Source: Paulinella micropora (taxonomy: Eukaryota; Cercozoa; Imbricatea; Euglyphida; Paulinellidae). Taken from it: 64,000 nucleotides of DNA. Numbering within the stretch: the first letter of the stretch is position 1; the number at the start of each line of letters is the position of its first letter. The notes below the pieces were generated by a model. That model was not told the origin of the DNA and did no database searches. It saw nothing but the letters and a program-made list of their open reading frames with translations. The stretch lies in NCBI GenBank assembly GCA_019918135.1, contig WBZZ01002063.1, positions 32,501 to 96,500 of the forward strand, given 5' to 3'. This document shows positions 1 to 10,100 of the stretch, one piece after another. Position numbers and translations under genes: made by a program.

Positions 1-525
1 TGAAGGTATAAAGTCTTTTCGCCAGTTAGAATAATTACGTTTGGTGATTTAACAAAATTATTTGCAAAGAAGTATGTTGAATTTCTATCAAATCCCATAA
101 CCTCGTGAATACGGGTATCACTATCAAATATAAACAGCGGTTGAATTCCTTTATTCTCTGACACACTTAATGTTAATTTTCCATCTTCTGGGTCTATGTT
201 GGTATTATTACTTAATACAACATAAGTATAATTATTTGGGCTGTCTGCCGTCAGTATCTCAGATAGTTTATTTTTTAAGTTGTTCATTGTGTAGTTTCCC
301 TCAGGTATCGTAATTAAAGCCTCATATCCGTCTTCGCTAAGTGTAAAGGTATTATATGGTAAAGCCACAGAGTAATACGACTTCGGCACATAAATATGAA
401 GAATTTTACAATGTGTCTAGTCCCTTCATATTAACTTCGTGTGTAAAGTCGCTGTCCGTGCCAGTTATTCTATTTTTACTATTTATGTAATAGATGCCCG
501 AACTTCTCCCACCTTTGTAGTCCAT
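1..525 (-). pseudogene. E1 penton (minor capsid) homologue, partial at window edge
   Basis: Translation of the minus strand matches the start of the penton gene of E2 (37725-38537): an N-terminal MDYKGGRSSG-like start followed by the Tyr/Ile-rich and SDFTHEVNLK-like stretch. The start is set at 525 because the same ATG directly follows the hairpin module in both elements. The C-terminal half lies outside the window. The penton, a single jelly-roll protein, forms the capsid vertices in Polinton-like viruses. The copy is not fully open. Confidence 0.75.
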
Positions 526-673
526 GATATTTTAGAATTGTGTTTCGTGCTTTCGCACTCTCACTTATTCTAAACCATCGTTTTTTTATTTGGGAAAAAA
601 TTAATCGATTTTCGATGTTTATCAACAAACGAGAATGAGTGAAACGAATGAGAGTGTAGTTGATAAATATCTT
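526..673 (-). promoter_or_regulatory. Double-hairpin intergenic module, copy in front of E1 penton
   Basis: It fills exactly the gap between protease stop and penton start. Hairpin 1 has arms TTTATCAAC and GTTGATAAA around a roughly 30-nt loop. Hairpin 2 has arms TTTTAGAAT and ATTCTAAAA and contains an inner GTGC-GAAA-GCAC stem. The module ends ...AATATC just before the ATG. Three other copies lie at 3417-3558, 35729-35876 and 37578-37724. The role (promoter, mRNA 3-prime-end hairpin, or both) is inferred. Confidence 0.75.
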
Positions 674-1150
674 TTATAAAAAGGTGTCAAAACCATACCC
701 GTTCTGTGTTTTTAATTTTTCCGCTTCTTCTTTAAGGTCTGTATAACCGCTAGCAAACTTAAACATGTTTCCTTTCGCCCGCTCCATTAAAAATCTCATA
801 CTATGCCAACCGCACGTGTCTGAGGTGTTTGATTGTTGTTTTACTTGATTAACCTTCATTAATAAATAACTATCGGGGTGGCTTTTGTCTATTAGTTGTT
901 TCATTTGTTGTTGAAAGTCTTCTGTTGGCTCATAAAGTGCTAAAGGGTCATAGACTTCAACACTCCTGTCTTTATTTAGACTTATCAATACTGCGATCCA
1001 ATGAGAGCCTGCTTGCTTGTGATTGTCCACATTCACAATAAATCCGTATCGTTTTCTGCTTCCGGGCTTCAACTTGTAGATTTCATCACTGGCTATTGCT
1101 CCGAGATACCATCCATATTTTTTCACTATGTAGTCTATTTCATTAGTCAT
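674..1150 (-). CDS. Adenain-like/Ulp1-type cysteine protease (E1)
   Basis: A 158-aa open frame, a usual length for the maturation protease of Polintons and adenoviruses. It shows the His of GSHWIA (about residue 50), the Asp of EVYDPLA (about 69) and the Cys of TCGWHSMRF (about 115), the order H-D-C expected of the C5/C48 cysteine-protease fold. This enzyme normally cleaves capsid precursor proteins in the virion. It ends just before the hairpin module that precedes the penton gene. The E2 homologue is at 37110-37577. This is one of the few E1 genes that looks whole. Confidence 0.88.
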   Translation of the reverse strand: MTNEIDYIVKKYGWYLGAIASDEIYKLKPGSRKRYGFIVNVDNHKQAGSHWIAVLISLNKDRSVEVYDPLALYEPTEDFQQQMKQLIDKSHPDSYLLMKVNQVKQQSNTSDTCGWHSMRFLMERAKGNMFKFASGYTDLKEEAEKLKTQNGYGFDTFL

Positions 1151-2370
1151 TAGTCCCAGTCCCTCTCCCTCTTGCTGTGGCGTCTCCGCGACGCTCGGGG
1201 TATGGTAGGGGGTGAAATCCCCTCCTCTGGCTCTGGTTCCTGTGGCTCCGCAGAACTTGTGCCCGGGGGTGGTGCTACATCTGACGGTTGTGTCTCCGCT
1301 GGTTGTGGATTTTTCATTTCTAATATAAGTTGTTTAGCATCTGGAGAATTTTCAAAACGTGGTGGGTCTATTGGCGATAGAGTGCTATTTACAGGAGTTT
1401 TTTTTTTTCATTCTTTTTGCTTTCATTTTTAGCAATCATTTCTGTTGTAAATTGTTCTAGTTTATCCCATCCATCTTCTGCCGATGATATGTTTTCAGTG
1501 ATTTTTTGCGTGTATAACCATCTCTTTAAACTAGTGGCGTAGTCGTTTGAACCTTTGTTTTTTATTATAGGGATATTAATGCTTGCTTTTTTTAAGGTGA
1601 TTTATTATTGTATTATTTTTCATTTTTTGACACGTTTTTTTTTTCTAGTTTTCTCAGAGAACATTTCATCAATAATTCTTCGTCTCTTTTCTTCTTCCAA
1701 ATCTTTTTCTTGTTTATTTACTTTGTCAGTTATATCAGTTATTTTTGGGGAAGATGTAGTTGCGGTTTTCTTTGGTTTATTTATAGTTGAAGGGGGATTC
1801 GGTTTCGCTATAATCGGCTGGGCAACTGGAGCCGTCAATAATCCCTGTCTATGTAGTCGTTCAGCATTTAGTTCCTGAATAAGTCGTTGTTCCTTCTTCT
1901 GTTCCCTATCCTTTTCTTCCTGTCTTTCCTTAATCTCCGCCAGCTCTTTTTTATGTTCCCTGTCCTTTATTTCTTTTTGTTCCTTCGAATCGGCTATGTC
2001 TTTTCTTTCTTGCCTCTTCTTCTCTTCTTCTAAATCCTCCCTTTTCTTCTTTTCCTTTTCTTTCTCGTCATGTATTAACTCATATTTCTTTTGTAAGTTG
2101 CTTTGTATCTGGTTTCGGTTCTCGTGTTCAAGACGATTGAAATCAGATTTGATTATTTTTTCTCTTGGTTTGGGACTAGCCCTTTGCGACTTTGGCTTAC
2201 CAATATATTTTATAAAAAGTTTAACGATTTGTAATGTGCTTAAATCATTTGTTTTCTTACCGAAATTAAGATAACACTTTTTACCCTTCTGGATAATATA
2301 TGATCTCCCGCTCTTATTCCTATAAACCCGCGGTGGACGGACTTTTGCCTTTTTCACTTTCTTAGTCTTA
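1151..2370 (-). pseudogene. Lys/Glu-rich coiled-coil virion-type protein (E1)
   Basis: Homologue of the 432-aa protein at 35845-37143 in E2. The N-terminal half (longest open part 1620-2357, 245 aa) has a basic start (AKVRPPRVYRNKSGR) followed by a long charged segment of repeated K/E/R/Q heptads that should form a coiled coil. The C-terminal part has the KRWLYTQKITENILS region and a Pro/Ser/Thr-rich tail. No enzyme motif is visible. Its place between ATPase and protease suggests a structural or DNA-condensing role, but this is inference. The gene is interrupted in this copy. Confidence 0.6.
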
Positions 2371-2428
2371 GTTGACCATTATATATTATCAAAAAAAATA
2401 TCTAAATTTTAGAATTTGAAACAAATAT

Positions 2429-2733
2429 TTAATGAAACTTTACAGCCCCTCCTCGTTGCTTACCATATCCGAGTTTTGATGCTGTAGTTAACACTACCCG
2501 CGTAAGGCACCCCTATGCTACTCAATGCTCCCGCAGTTCTAGAGATTACCTTATTATCGCGAAGGAATTATTAACAGCCATTGCGGTTTTCCGACCTTAG
2601 CCCAGTTAATCTTTTCCCCCTTTTGCCCACTCTTCTTCTTGGTTTTCTTTTTTCCTCCCTTCTGTGGCATTGATGGATTGTATCCGATGTTATATCCTGA
2701 TGGTTGTAAAATTATCACTGGCGATACTGGCAT
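2429..2733 (-). pseudogene. Small basic Gly-rich protein (E1)
   Basis: Counterpart of 35400-35728 in E2, with the same N-terminus (MPVSPVII.QPSGYNIGYNPS), a Lys-rich middle and a C-terminus ending in GYGKQRGGAVKF. A TATATAAT-like motif lies immediately upstream of the ATG (2734-2742 on the plus strand). Small basic proteins at this position are often minor virion or DNA-binding proteins in Polinton-like viruses; that role is inferred. The frame is not continuous in this copy. Confidence 0.55.
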
Positions 2734-2757
2734 ATATAATACAGAAAAAATAATTAT

Positions 2758-3416
2758 TTAAGATATTATTTTACTTAAGACGAAAATTAAAATTCTTCCG
2801 TAATTCATCATCAACACTTGATACATAAAGAAAATTAAATCTCTCTTTTGTAGCCTCCTGATACTTTTCCAGAAAGTAATCAAAATCAAAAGAAAGGTCA
2901 GTGTGTCAGAGAAAAAATCGTCCAAAACAAAAACAACCTCTGGCGAAATATACTTACTTGGTCGTTCTTTTGGTGCCTCCTTTATATGTTTCTTTTCCTT
3001 TCCAAAGTATAAAAATTGTGGTTTTTCCATCGGTTCCTTATCGTCCTGCTTTATTTCTCCTTCTTGTTCTTCGTTATCTCTGTTTAATTTGTCAAGTTCA
3101 TAATCAATGACATTCAAACCATCTGATTTAAGAAAGGTATATATTGCCATCGGGTTTCCCCTGTTCTTAAAGTGCTTTACCATTGCTTTATAAATGTAGT
3201 CCTTGTAAATTGTTGACGCAATAATGACAATACGGGTTGTTCTGTCTGTCGTCAGTTTCAGTATTTCAAAGAGTGCTGTTGTTTTCCCGCTCTTCTTACG
3301 GGCGAGTAGAAATATATTGGCATACGGCTCATGAAATAATTTATAACCCTTTGCTTTTTGTCTCCTTCGCCTTCCTGCTTCACTGGTTTCACCTTGACAT
3401 TGTTTATTTTTTGCAT
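2758..3416 (-). pseudogene. A32-like FtsK/HerA packaging ATPase (E1)
   Basis: The translation matches the intact 273-aa ATPase of E2 (34545-35366), including the segments around MVKHFKNRGNPMAIYTFLKSDG and PSKYISPEVVFVLDD (Walker B). The start at 3416 is supported by the hairpin module, which ends directly before this ATG as it does before the penton gene. The family pumps viral DNA into capsids. This copy is broken in about two places. Confidence 0.75.
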
Positions 3417-3558
3417 GATATTTTAGAATTGCGCTTCGTGCTGTCGCACTCTCTCTTATTCTAAAACATCGTTTTTTCTTTATGGTTTAAAATAAATCCG
3501 TGTTCGATGTTTATCAACAAACGGGAGTTGCGGTAGCAACGAGTGTAGTTGATAAATA
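3417..3558 (-). promoter_or_regulatory. Double-hairpin intergenic module, copy in front of E1 ATPase
   Basis: Same two-hairpin design as 526-673. Hairpin 1 has arms TTTATCAAC and GTTGATAAA, here with an inner GTTGC...GCAAC stem in the loop. Hairpin 2 has arms TTTTAGAAT and ATTCTAAAA with inner GTGC-GACA-GCAC. The module ends AATATC-ATG at the ATPase start. In E2 the same gene junction has only an 8-base TATATAAG. Confidence 0.78.
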
Positions 3559-3915
3559 TCAGCCTAAAAACTCTAGGCATACAACAATTCGGCCTGCTAA
3601 ATTTCCTGTATCAATATTTCCGCTGTCGGTTTCAAGGACTTTAAATATATATTGTCAGTCCGTCCATCCAACGACACCTAAATTATAACTAAGGTTTGAA
3701 ATGTTTGCTGTGGTGCTGTCGGAGAATGTGCCAATAATTCCAATTCTGTCCATATAAAGAATTCTGGTTTTTGTCTCTGTTTGGTAGTTATAGTAGTGAA
3801 TAAATTTTACATTCATTTTGGTAGGTGTGAAAGACATCTGAATGTTCTTGTTGAATGATTTACCCACAAAATCATTGCTTAGAAAAATAATCTTTTGCTA
3901 TTTGTGCTCCGTCAT
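3559..3915 (-). pseudogene. Small conserved beta-rich protein (E1)
   Basis: Homologue of the 120-aa protein at 34174-34536. Shared segments are QKIIFLSNDF, NKNIQMSFTPTKMNVKFIHY and TRILYMDRIGIIGTF. The sequence is rich in alternating hydrophobic/polar residues, suggesting a beta-sandwich, and has no membrane segment. I do not recognise the family. Its conserved place upstream of the ATPase in both elements suggests a virion component (cement or minor capsid), which is inference. Confidence 0.55.
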
Positions 3916-3940
3916 CATATGTTTTGTATAATATAAAAAA

Positions 3941-4189
3941 ATGATTTTAATATTCTTGTTTGTGTGCTCGGCTATTTCGCGGACGGCCTGCGACTTTTAT
4001 AGCAGAGTAAATCAAACAAAGCGAGATGCGTGTGTTTATTGTATTCAGAAAGGTATTGAAACTAAATTTAAATGTGTGTATAAGCCTTTTAGTGATATGT
4101 GTCTTGGATGGGATGATGCCCTGCCTTTAATGTGTGCGGGTGATAATAGATGGTATATGACACATATATATGAATGCTCACTTCTTTGA
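3941..4189 (+). CDS. Short secreted Cys-rich protein (E1)
   Basis: An 82-aa frame starting MILIFLFVCSAISRTACDFY, a clear signal-peptide-like N-terminus. The rest contains eight or so cysteines (CVYCIQKG, FKCVYK, MCLGWDD, MCAGDN, ECSLL), which suggests a disulphide-bonded secreted or virion-surface domain. The same gene occurs at 33900-34148 in E2. In both elements it is convergent with, and overlaps by 12 bases, the two-TM protein gene on the other strand. Function unknown. Confidence 0.7.
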   Translation: MILIFLFVCSAISRTACDFYSRVNQTKRDACVYCIQKGIETKFKCVYKPFSDMCLGWDDALPLMCAGDNRWYMTHIYECSLL

Positions 4190-4486
4190 ACTAGAAGGCG
4201 ATGGAAGGCAAATTCCTATGAGTAAATTCAAAATTCCGACATAAGTATTAGCAACCTCACAAGGTAAGTTCTTTTCAGATAGCCTCACGATACAAAGAGT
4301 TATAATGGCAATAATGATACCCATTTGAAATAAGTATTTAATAAGTCTGCTGTCGGTTGGTCTGTTTTTTATACAGCAACAATTCCAGTTATCTTCCAAT
4401 TTGCGCTCAACTTTTTTTTCCTCAGTCTTCAACGAAATGTCCAAGACACGATTTTTTAATTCTGGTGTTAGTTCGCCATCTGTCAT
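4178..4486 (-). CDS. Two-transmembrane-segment protein (E1)
   Basis: A 102-aa frame starting MTDGELTPELKNRVLDISLK, then a Glu/Lys-rich segment, the conserved NWNCCCIKNRPTDSRLIKYLFQMG, a first hydrophobic helix (IIIAIITLCIVRL), a short loop and a second helix (VGILNLLIGICL) before a Pro/Ser tail. The E2 homologue is at 33558-33911. It looks like a small membrane protein, plausibly of an internal virion membrane or the host membrane; this is inference. Its 3-prime end overlaps the secreted protein gene at 3941-4189. Confidence 0.7.
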   Translation of the reverse strand: MTDGELTPELKNRVLDISLKTEEKKVERKLEDNWNCCCIKNRPTDSRLIKYLFQMGIIIAIITLCIVRLSEKNLPCEVANTYVGILNLLIGICLPSPSSSKK

Positions 4487-4514
4487 ATCAATGAGTGGAG
4501 GTGGTGGGTGTAAT

Positions 4515-5535
4515 CTAGGGGGTATTGCAAAGCGTATTAGGAAACACGACTGCTCGTATTTCAGAAAGTTGCTTAGATAGATCTTCTATAATAAGCATGA
4601 GATTATTATTTTGTTTTTCTAAATTAACAACCTTTTCCGCCATGTGTTGAAAATCACTGACTAATATTTGTACAAAACTTGTATATGTTATGCCTTCAAG
4701 ATTTCCATCTCCATCATCCGCTTTTATTTCACTTTCAGATACAAATTCAGGAAATATTTTTAACTTCATCAGCAATAAATCCGTTGTTCTTTTGTTCTTT
4801 CTTGTCGTCTGATTTCAAATAATATGAACAACAATTTATTTTCATTAGTTTCTCACAACAATCCCCGCAGTCTAATGTTTTAATATCTGATTTTAGCATC
4901 CATTAGATGAGTTTGTCCAATCACCATTAAGTAGAACATAATTATAACTGCCAGAAAGTTCACCAGTAGAGTTTGAAGTAGTCCAACCATGGAGAATTCC
5001 CTGAGATGCGCAGATTACTCCATAATTTGAATATCCTCCTGATTTCATATATATTTGTGGGTCGTAAGTTGATGGACTTAGTCTTTTTCTTAATGTCAAA
5101 AATCCGCTGGATGTTGTTGTGATGCTTAAATCTCCCGTATTGCTTATGTTCATCGCCTCGCTAAATGCTATGGCTCCTCCAAGTGATACTCCTGATTTGT
5201 AATTAAAGGTGAGTTTGTTGCTTATCTTGTATATTTGAAAGTTGGAGTTTATGTGCTTGATTTCCAGCCACCCCCTCCCAATAACTATCAAAACTTAAAG
5301 CAATATTGTCCTGACTATAATTCAATAATTGGAATGTGGGGTAAATTGATGTATGAACGAATGCTTAAATATGTGGGTCATTCGTATTTCCGTCTGTTCC
5401 ATATAATTCTAAGCCCCCAGTTATTTCTACTCCTTTTGTTGAGTTGCCTATGATAATTGGTTTGCCTAGCGCTGTTGTTATTTTATCGCTCGTTGCAACG
5501 TGGCTGTTGATATACCCGCATTCGCCGTTATCGCC
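4515..5535 (-). pseudogene. Fibre protein, C-terminal part with S74-type chaperone (E1)
   Basis: Matches the end of the E2 fibre (32603-33571): the shaft/head segment around FQIYKISNKL and SGGYSNYG, then the region that in E2 contains SDRRLKSDI and the long helix KIFPEFVSESEIKADDGDGNLEGITYTSFVQ. This is the pattern of the peptidase S74 intramolecular chaperone, which trimerises fibres and then cuts itself off. The copy is broken in a few places and is continued by a piece in the opposite orientation (5540-6076). Confidence 0.7.
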
Positions 5536-5539
5536 CCTC

Positions 5540-6076
5540 TTTGCACAGACATCAGGTGATTATCAATATTTCTTATTTACTCTAAATACTGCTGCAAGTG
5601 GAACCGCAGACCAAAGAGGTTATGTATTCACGAATGTAGCATTTGATGTAAAAGGGGCGGGACTTTATATTTCAAAACTTTTGGATAATAAAAGTGCTTC
5701 ATCTGACATCGTCTGTTTTAACAATGCTGGTGGTATGCGGTTTTATGGTGCCTTAGATATGAATTCAAACAACATAACAAGTGCTGGAACAATAACAGGA
5801 ACAACAATAACAGGAACAACATTAGCAACGAGCAATAAAATAACAACAGCACTAGGCAAACCGATAATCATATGCAATACAACAAAAGGAATAGGAACAA
5901 CAGGAGGCTTAGAATTGTATGGGACATTTAATAACAATACAACTGGAGCACATTTGCAGGCTATTACAACGGAAGATATTTATCCTACTTTTCAACTAAC
6001 TAATTTAAGTCATAATAACCTAAAAATGACTTTTGATGCGTATTTAGATGTATATGGTGCTAGGTTTTTTTGCTAG
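5540..6076 (+). pseudogene. Fibre segment in opposite orientation (E1)
   Basis: The plus strand reads TSGDYQYFLFTLNTAASG..., matching 31651-32200 of the E2 fibre at both DNA and protein level (repeat phrases such as MNSNNIT, ITGTTI, KPIII.NTTK, GGLELYGT). It faces the neighbouring fibre piece on the minus strand, so this end of E1 is an inverted arrangement of two overlapping fibre segments. It stops at the border with the ribonucleotide reductase remnant. Confidence 0.75.
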
Positions 6077-6080
6077 CTCG

Positions 6081-6841
6081 GACGTCATCATTCAAGAGAA
6101 CCTGGCCCCTAATTTTTTGGCCGAAGTGCAATATTCCGAAGCTAGACTTTTTATTCTTACCAGATCTTTAACGAGGCTGAACACTCGACGACCTACAGCC
6201 TGTTGATTGACACGATCATAAGTGACTAGCAAGAAAAGGACAAGCTGTTCAATGCGATCACGCAGGTCCCGACCGTCGCACAAAAAGCGAAACGGGCGCT
6301 GCAGTGGCTCAGCCCGGCCCGGTCTTCGTTTGCCGAGCGCCTGGTGGCGTTCGCTTGCGTTGAACTTGTCCAGTTCGCCTCTTCTTTCGCCTCCATCTTT
6401 TGGCTGAAACAAAAGCACCCGGGCCTAATGCAGGGCCTGTGCACCAGCAACGAGTTTATTGCGCGGGACGAGACACAGCACGGCCTGTTCGCGTGCCACT
6501 TGTACAAGCACCACGTGTCGAACAAGCTGCAGATGTCGCGCATTTTCCAGATCGTGGCGGGATGTGTCGAGGTCGAACGGAGGTTCATCAGCTAGTAGCT
6601 GCCGATAGCACTGCTGGGTTTGAACGCGACGCTGATGGAGCGGTACGTCGAGTTCGTGGCTGACGGACTGCTACAGAACTTGGGCCTGAGCGAAAAGCTG
6701 TACGGAGTCGCCAAGTGTCCCTTGCCCTTCATGGAGCAGCTAGGCGTGGTAGGAAAGACTAACTTTTTCGAGAAAAGAGTGAGCGAGTACGCGCGGGCGC
6801 CGGCCAAGGAGCCCGAATGGGGCCTAGACCATTACTTCTAG
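6081..6841 (+). pseudogene. Ribonucleotide reductase small chain (R2) remnant
   Basis: The plus strand translates into C-terminal R2: SSDVIIQENL...EVQYSEA, YSLLIDTIISD, EKDKLFNAI..VPTVAQKAKRAL, VELVQFASSFASIFWL, the second metal-ligand helix NEFIARDETQHGLFACHLYKHH, ALLGLNATLMERYVEFVADGLL and the terminal FFEKRVSEYA...DHYF. R2 carries the di-iron/tyrosyl radical centre that supplies electrons for deoxynucleotide synthesis; large DNA viruses often carry it. The N-terminal third is absent, cut off by the E1 border, and the rest has about three breaks. It may come from a virus or from the host. Confidence 0.85.
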
Positions 6842-7125
6842 CCATTGAAGGTGTCAGGCAGCATGTCCACGACCGTCTCATCTAGTGCCATTTCGGCCTC
6901 GGCGGCCGCGTGGGCGGCTGCCTCGGCTGCTGCCGCCTCTGCTTCCTCTTGTTGTTGGATGAGCGTCTTAACTTGCTCGCGCATCACCTTGCAATCACAG
7001 ACCTTTTCACAGAGCGCGATCTGCAGCTGTAACTTCTCTCGTTCTACGGCCAGGATCCGGCGGCGGGCTAGGCAGGCGGCCAGCTCGTTCTCGTTCTCAG
7101 CTGGTGCTTGTCGCAAAGCGTCCAT
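6838..7125 (-). CDS. Small coiled-coil protein, unknown
   Basis: A 95-aa frame starting MDALRQAPAENENELAACLA. Residues 15-55 form charged/leucine heptads (RRRILAVEREKLQLQIALCEKV), followed by an Ala/Glu-rich helix (QQQEEAEAAAAEAAAHAAAEAEMA). It ends DMLPDTFNG. The stop overlaps the R2 stop by 4 bases on the opposite strand, so the two genes are convergent. The upstream region (7126-7164) is AT-rich. No family recognised; the coiled coil is the only structural statement I can support. Confidence 0.6.
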   Translation of the reverse strand: MDALRQAPAENENELAACLARRRILAVEREKLQLQIALCEKVCDCKVMREQVKTLIQQQEEAEAAAAEAAAHAAAEAEMALDETVVDMLPDTFNG

Positions 7126-7164
7126 TTCTTTTTAATTAAAAAATACAGACTCGAAAGAAAAAAA

Positions 7165-10100
7165 TCAGCCCGGAATCTCGGTAATAGACACAAAACCTCT
7201 TTCATAGATGGCTGATCCAATGTTTGCAATGTAATTTATTGCAGTTGCTGTACCTCCGTAAACCTCGATCCAGATGTACTCGTTCGCGGCCACTTCTACT
7301 ATGCCAGATAGATTCACTGTCGCATACTGCCCGTTGAAAGCACTACCGTTACTGAAAGCAGTAGAGTGCAGCCAGCGCACCGTCGCGATGGCCACGTTGC
7401 TGGCCGGCCTGCTAGCGCTCTTCTCGACCCAGGCCTCGGCGTTCATGGGACTGCTCGTGGCAGTGTTTTTGAATTTGACGCAGGCATCAACGAGCCATTT
7501 CCTGGTCATGCCCGAAGTGTTCTGGAACGTGGTGTAGCTGGTAGAAGCGTTGCCCGAGTTGCTAGTCAAGCGAGTGATATTGCCGAAAGAAGACGCGACT
7601 CTCACCGTGTTGTCGTAAGTCATAATCCTGCCATTAGCATTCGCAAAAGTCAACACTGTTTCGCACATCCAGTGGCCGCGGTCCCAGGTGCCCAGCTCGA
7701 ACTCGCCGAGGTCGTTGATTGGAGCACACGGTCCATGCAGGCTGAGGGCAGCGCGGTCGGCAGCGTCAGCGTGTTTTTGCCGCTCATGATCAAATCCACG
7801 CCCGTGAGGCCCGTGGCAGTGATCGACACGCCCTCGGACTCAATGACGGGCGCAAAGGTCCCCACGCTGGCCGCGACGCTCGAATGTACCGCAGTGACGA
7901 TAAACCGGTGGTAGTAATAGAACGCGGTCGAAGCGGGCGCGCTCGAGTTCAGGGTCTGCAACGTCGTGGTAAAAGAGAAGTTACCGGACCAGACCAGTGT
8001 CCAGGTACTGCCATTGTCCGATCCCGCCAACGAGAAGCTTCTAGTTGAGGCACTAAGAGTGGAAGTATTAGTCAACGCGAAGCTCGTGATTCTGTACAGG
8101 CGCCGCTTGTGTTCGAGCGTAAAGTACTCGCCGTACACGTTGCTGCCGCCTACGTTGGTAACGGCGTTGTTGGTCGTGTTAATACTCCCGTCCGAGTTGT
8201 CACTTCCACCACAGTCGTGACTTCTGGCTCGGTGGCGCTGCACCTGGACTTCCATGATGGCCTATATGCCTACCACAGACCCTAACTGGGCGGTCAGCCA
8301 CTCTTCCGCAGTTGTAAGCCAAGAGAGGTATAGAGTTTTCGATGGTATCGCTGCCAATGGTTGGACTAGCCTCAGCAACTCTCTGGGTCACCATCTGCCC
8401 TGCAGAAGTCAGGCTCAGAACGGAGGTCTGGGCCGGCATGGAGGCTGGCAGCAACGAGCTGGCCGCAAGCTGACCAGCCGAGTCCAGCGTGACCAAAGAC
8501 GTCGAGCCGGGCAGGCTAGCAGGCACTCTGACAGAAGAGGCGGCTAGCTGCCCTCCGCTGGACAAGGAGACGAAGGACGTGTTGGACGGCAGCGCGCTAG
8601 GCAGACTCAGCGCAACCGTCCCGGTGCTCGCGATCGTGGATGTGCCGATCGTCAGAGGCGACGTGTGTGCGTGCGACTCCAGGTTCGAGCCGATCACGAT
8701 ATAGCCATCAGCGTCGATCGCGAATGCCTGTTTCCCTGTCCAAAACCTAGGCTTGATCTTCGCGATGCGTATATAACCATTTCCACCCGCGTTGACATAG
8801 AGCGATTCTGTGACAAAGCGGTAGACTTTGTAGTAGCCCTGGCTGGTGAGTGTGAAGGTTCTGTAAATCTCGTTGGTTAGCCAAGTATGCATGTCGCTGC
8901 CGGAACGATACAACTCTGTCCAAGTAGTAGGAGCAGCAGACGCTTCGTTAGAGCCGAACACTGCTATCCGCCGGGGCCAGGTACAGTACTGGTAGGTAGG
9001 ATCACCAATCGGATCCCGGCGAGGGTACCAGTCAAAGTCCTTCAGTCGCATACTAGTCCCGTCCACGAGGCGCAGCTGGAACCATTCTCCTTGTACCCCA
9101 TTAGTCGACTGCACCGTGTAGCCGGCACCCGTGACGAGTGACGCAGTGTAGACTCCGCTGCTGTTGTAAAATATCTTGCTTATCCAGCCGGTTTCTGCCG
9201 GATTACTAACATTATTATCAAACATTCTCCACGGCTGCCAAATATCGCCTCAACCGGTTTCATAACTCGAGGCTGTCAATGACACGTGGCGCTGTTAGAC
9301 GAGGCGTTGCTCCAGACAGGGAACGAGTACGGCGTTAACGAGGTCGCGGCGCCGTGCCCGAGTTGCCGCTGCTGTCCAGCGTGACCAATGACGTCAGTCC
9401 GGCGGAGGGCAGAGACACTGGCAGCTTCAGCGCAGACACATTTAGCAAGTCTACGTAGGCCTTGTTGGCAGCGTCAGTGCTGACGAGTGGTGCCGCTATG
9501 TTCTTGATCGCGGGGCACGATGTGTAGTCAAAGCCAAAGTGGTTGATTCCGCACCAGCTAGAACTTCCTCCTGCCTTGATAGAAGCAACCACGATGGCCA
9601 CGTACCGGGCGGCCCTAGCGTTGTCGGTCGGCGCGAGAGTGATGGAACTGCCATCGACAAAGGTGTACGAGCCAGTGTGCCACAGCGTCCAGGTAGTGCA
9701 GTCCAACGACGTGCCCACTTGCCATGTCTTTGGTGATTTATCCAGACCGCTGGACTGGGCTTGCAGGTAGTACTGTTGCAGGACGACACCAGTGCGAAAA
9801 TCTAGCTGGAGCCACTCTCCTGGGTACGCTACATCCGAAAACGTTTTGCTGGAACCGGAGCTGTAGGCGCCGCTCGCGGCATTGTAGGTACTAGTGTTGC
9901 TCTGCCAGGAAAAGTTTGAGCCCGTATTGAAGCCGTCGTACGCATTGCCGTTCACGGAAGTGGACGCACTCGCGACCAGGCCGTTCCAGCTGTTACTCGT
10001 CATGCTGTCGGGCTTCTTCACGTACGAAGTGGCTACAATGCTCAGACCATGAGAGATAGCCTGGTCCCCGTACAGCAGCGCGCCGTCGGAGCCCAGCGAC

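Larger units (their letters stand above)
1..6080 (-). mobile_element. Polinton-like element E1, truncated copy
   Basis: AT-rich block whose gene order, read on the minus strand, matches the central part of the complete element at 26241-47240: fibre, two-TM protein, small beta-rich protein, packaging ATPase, small Lys/Gly-rich protein, Lys/Glu-rich protein, protease, penton. Proteases of the two copies look about 85 percent identical by eye, so they are relatives and not a recent duplicate. The left side runs off the window inside the penton gene. On the right the integrase end is missing, the fibre is rearranged, and the block stops against GC-rich ribonucleotide reductase sequence. It is a fossil with several breaks (roughly six or more). 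It looks older than E2. Confidence 0.88.
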
